Shown here one piece after another: positions 6,803 through 8,503 of a DNA stretch of 8,503 nt. Source of the stretch: Chloroflexota bacterium (GTDB taxonomy: Bacteria > Chloroflexota > Dehalococcoidia > UBA2247 > RBG-13-53-26). A program made the position numbers and the translations under genes. The notes beneath the pieces are model-generated. The model was not told the origin of the DNA. It saw nothing but the letters and a program-made list of their open reading frames with translations, and searched no databases. The stretch is taken from assembly GCA_003650185.1 (NCBI GenBank), contig QMOF01000087.1, positions 1 to 8,503 of the forward strand. The letters run 5' to 3'. The stretch's first letter is position 1, and every line of letters begins with the position of its first letter.

Positions 6803-7503
6803 ATGGTGAGGGTCAAGGTCTGCGGCATAGCCAGTCTAGAGGATGCCCTGGCCGCGGTTGGCCTCGGGGCGGATGCGCTGGGCTTCGTCTTCGCACCCAG
6901 TCCCAGACAGGTGACTCCAGAGCAGGTGGCCGACATCGTCGCCGGGCTGCCTCCGTTTGTGACCAGGGTGGGGGTTTTTGTAGATACCCCCCTGCAACAG
7001 GTGACCGAAACTCTGCAGACCTGTGGCCTGGACGTGGCACAGTTGCACGGCTCGGAAAGTGCGGACATGTGTCAGGCGCTGTTTCCGCGAGTGATCAAGG
7101 CCTTCTCTGTCAAGGATGAGTCTGTCCTGTCTCTCTTGCCCCGATACAGGGTAAGCGCCTATCTGCTGGATGCACATCATGACAGGCTAAGGGGAGGCAC
7201 CGGGCGAAGCTTCGACTGGGGAATCGCCAGGAAAGCCAGCCAGCACGGGCTTGTTATACTGTCCGGGGGGTTAAACGCCGTCAACGTGCGTCGGGCTATC
7301 CTGGAGGCCAGGCCCTACGCTGTTGACGTATCAAGCGGGGTTGAGTCCAGGCCGGGCGTGAAAGACCACACAAAGCTTGAAGCCTTCCTCAAGGCTGTCA
7401 AGGAGGCTGCTCAAGAGACCAGTATCTCGCCGGCGACGGGCCCGGCGCATCTCATGCAGACAGCGAGGCAGCAGCCGTGGCATAAGCCAGAAAGGCAATG
7501 CTC

Positions 7504-7507
<4 letters not shown>
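6803..7507 (+). CDS. trpF: Phosphoribosylanthranilate isomerase
   Basis: TrpF carries out the Amadori rearrangement of N-(5-phosphoribosyl)anthranilate, the step between TrpD and TrpC. It is a small (beta/alpha)8 barrel. Visible marks are KVCGI with catalytic C7, ADALGFVF (23-30), AQLHG (79-83), LLDAHH with catalytic D123, GGTGRSFDW (131-139), LSGGL (153-157) and the phosphate-binding DVSSGVES (175-182). At 234 residues it is about 25-30 longer than the common form. The extra tail from about residue 204 is rich in Q, P, H and R and has no recognisable motif. The tail carries the frame to a four-base ATGA overlap with trpB. The start ATG directly follows the trpC stop (TGAATG); no strong ribosome-binding site of its own is seen, and coupling to trpC translation is likely. 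Confidence 0.96.

Positions 7508-8503
<996 letters not shown>

Noticed and set aside
7255..7260. TATACT inside trpF as an internal promoter for trpB
   Set aside because: No -35-like hexamer lies at 15-19 bases upstream; a single hexamer inside coding sequence is not enough.

Overview
The window reads as bacterial chromosome of fairly high GC (roughly 60% by eye in most genes) carrying a tryptophan biosynthesis operon, with two unrelated genes upstream. A transcription-attenuating T-box leader in front of trpE, GC-rich genes packed on one strand, and a large YfhO/GT-C-like membrane protein next door suggest a Gram-positive-like or Chloroflexota lineage. Dehalococcoidia-type Chloroflexota is my best guess, but this is inference without a database search. 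Every gene I can support is on the + strand.

Layout. (1) Positions 2-1948 hold the 3' part of a large polytopic membrane protein with an extracytoplasmic C-terminal domain; its start lies outside the window. (2) After a 139-base gap, 2088-2909 encodes a 273-residue protein of unknown function with a PD-(D/E)XK nuclease-like signature. This gene and the spacer after it are visibly more AT-rich than their surroundings. (3) Positions 2910-3376 are non-coding but full of signal: a sigma70-type promoter, then a T-box riboswitch whose specifier triplet reads TGG (Trp), whose T-box bulge reads UGGC (fits a G discriminator base, as in bacterial tRNA-Trp), and which ends in an 11-bp intrinsic terminator just before trpE. 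(4) Positions 3377-8503 carry trpE, trpD, trpC, trpF and the first 333 codons of trpB, cut by the window end.

How the genes work together. TrpE (with a glutaminase subunit) makes anthranilate from chorismate, TrpD adds phosphoribosyl, TrpF isomerises, TrpC closes the indole ring, and TrpB condenses indole with serine. The trpD-C-F-B genes are tightly coupled (ATGA overlap, TGAATG abutment, ATGA overlap). The 109-base gap between trpE and trpD is the one loose junction. It is where trpG commonly sits, and no trpG is present in the window. Uncharged tRNA-Trp is predicted to switch the leader to read-through, and the TrpE protein retains the N-terminal LLES element associated with feedback inhibition by tryptophan, so control is expected at both RNA and enzyme level.

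The best candidates for something less ordinary are the AT-rich nuclease-like gene at 2088-2909, the missing trpG, and the well-formed tRNA-Trp T-box with an extended -10 promoter embedded in an inverted repeat. I see no CRISPR array, transposase, integrase, tRNA or rRNA gene.
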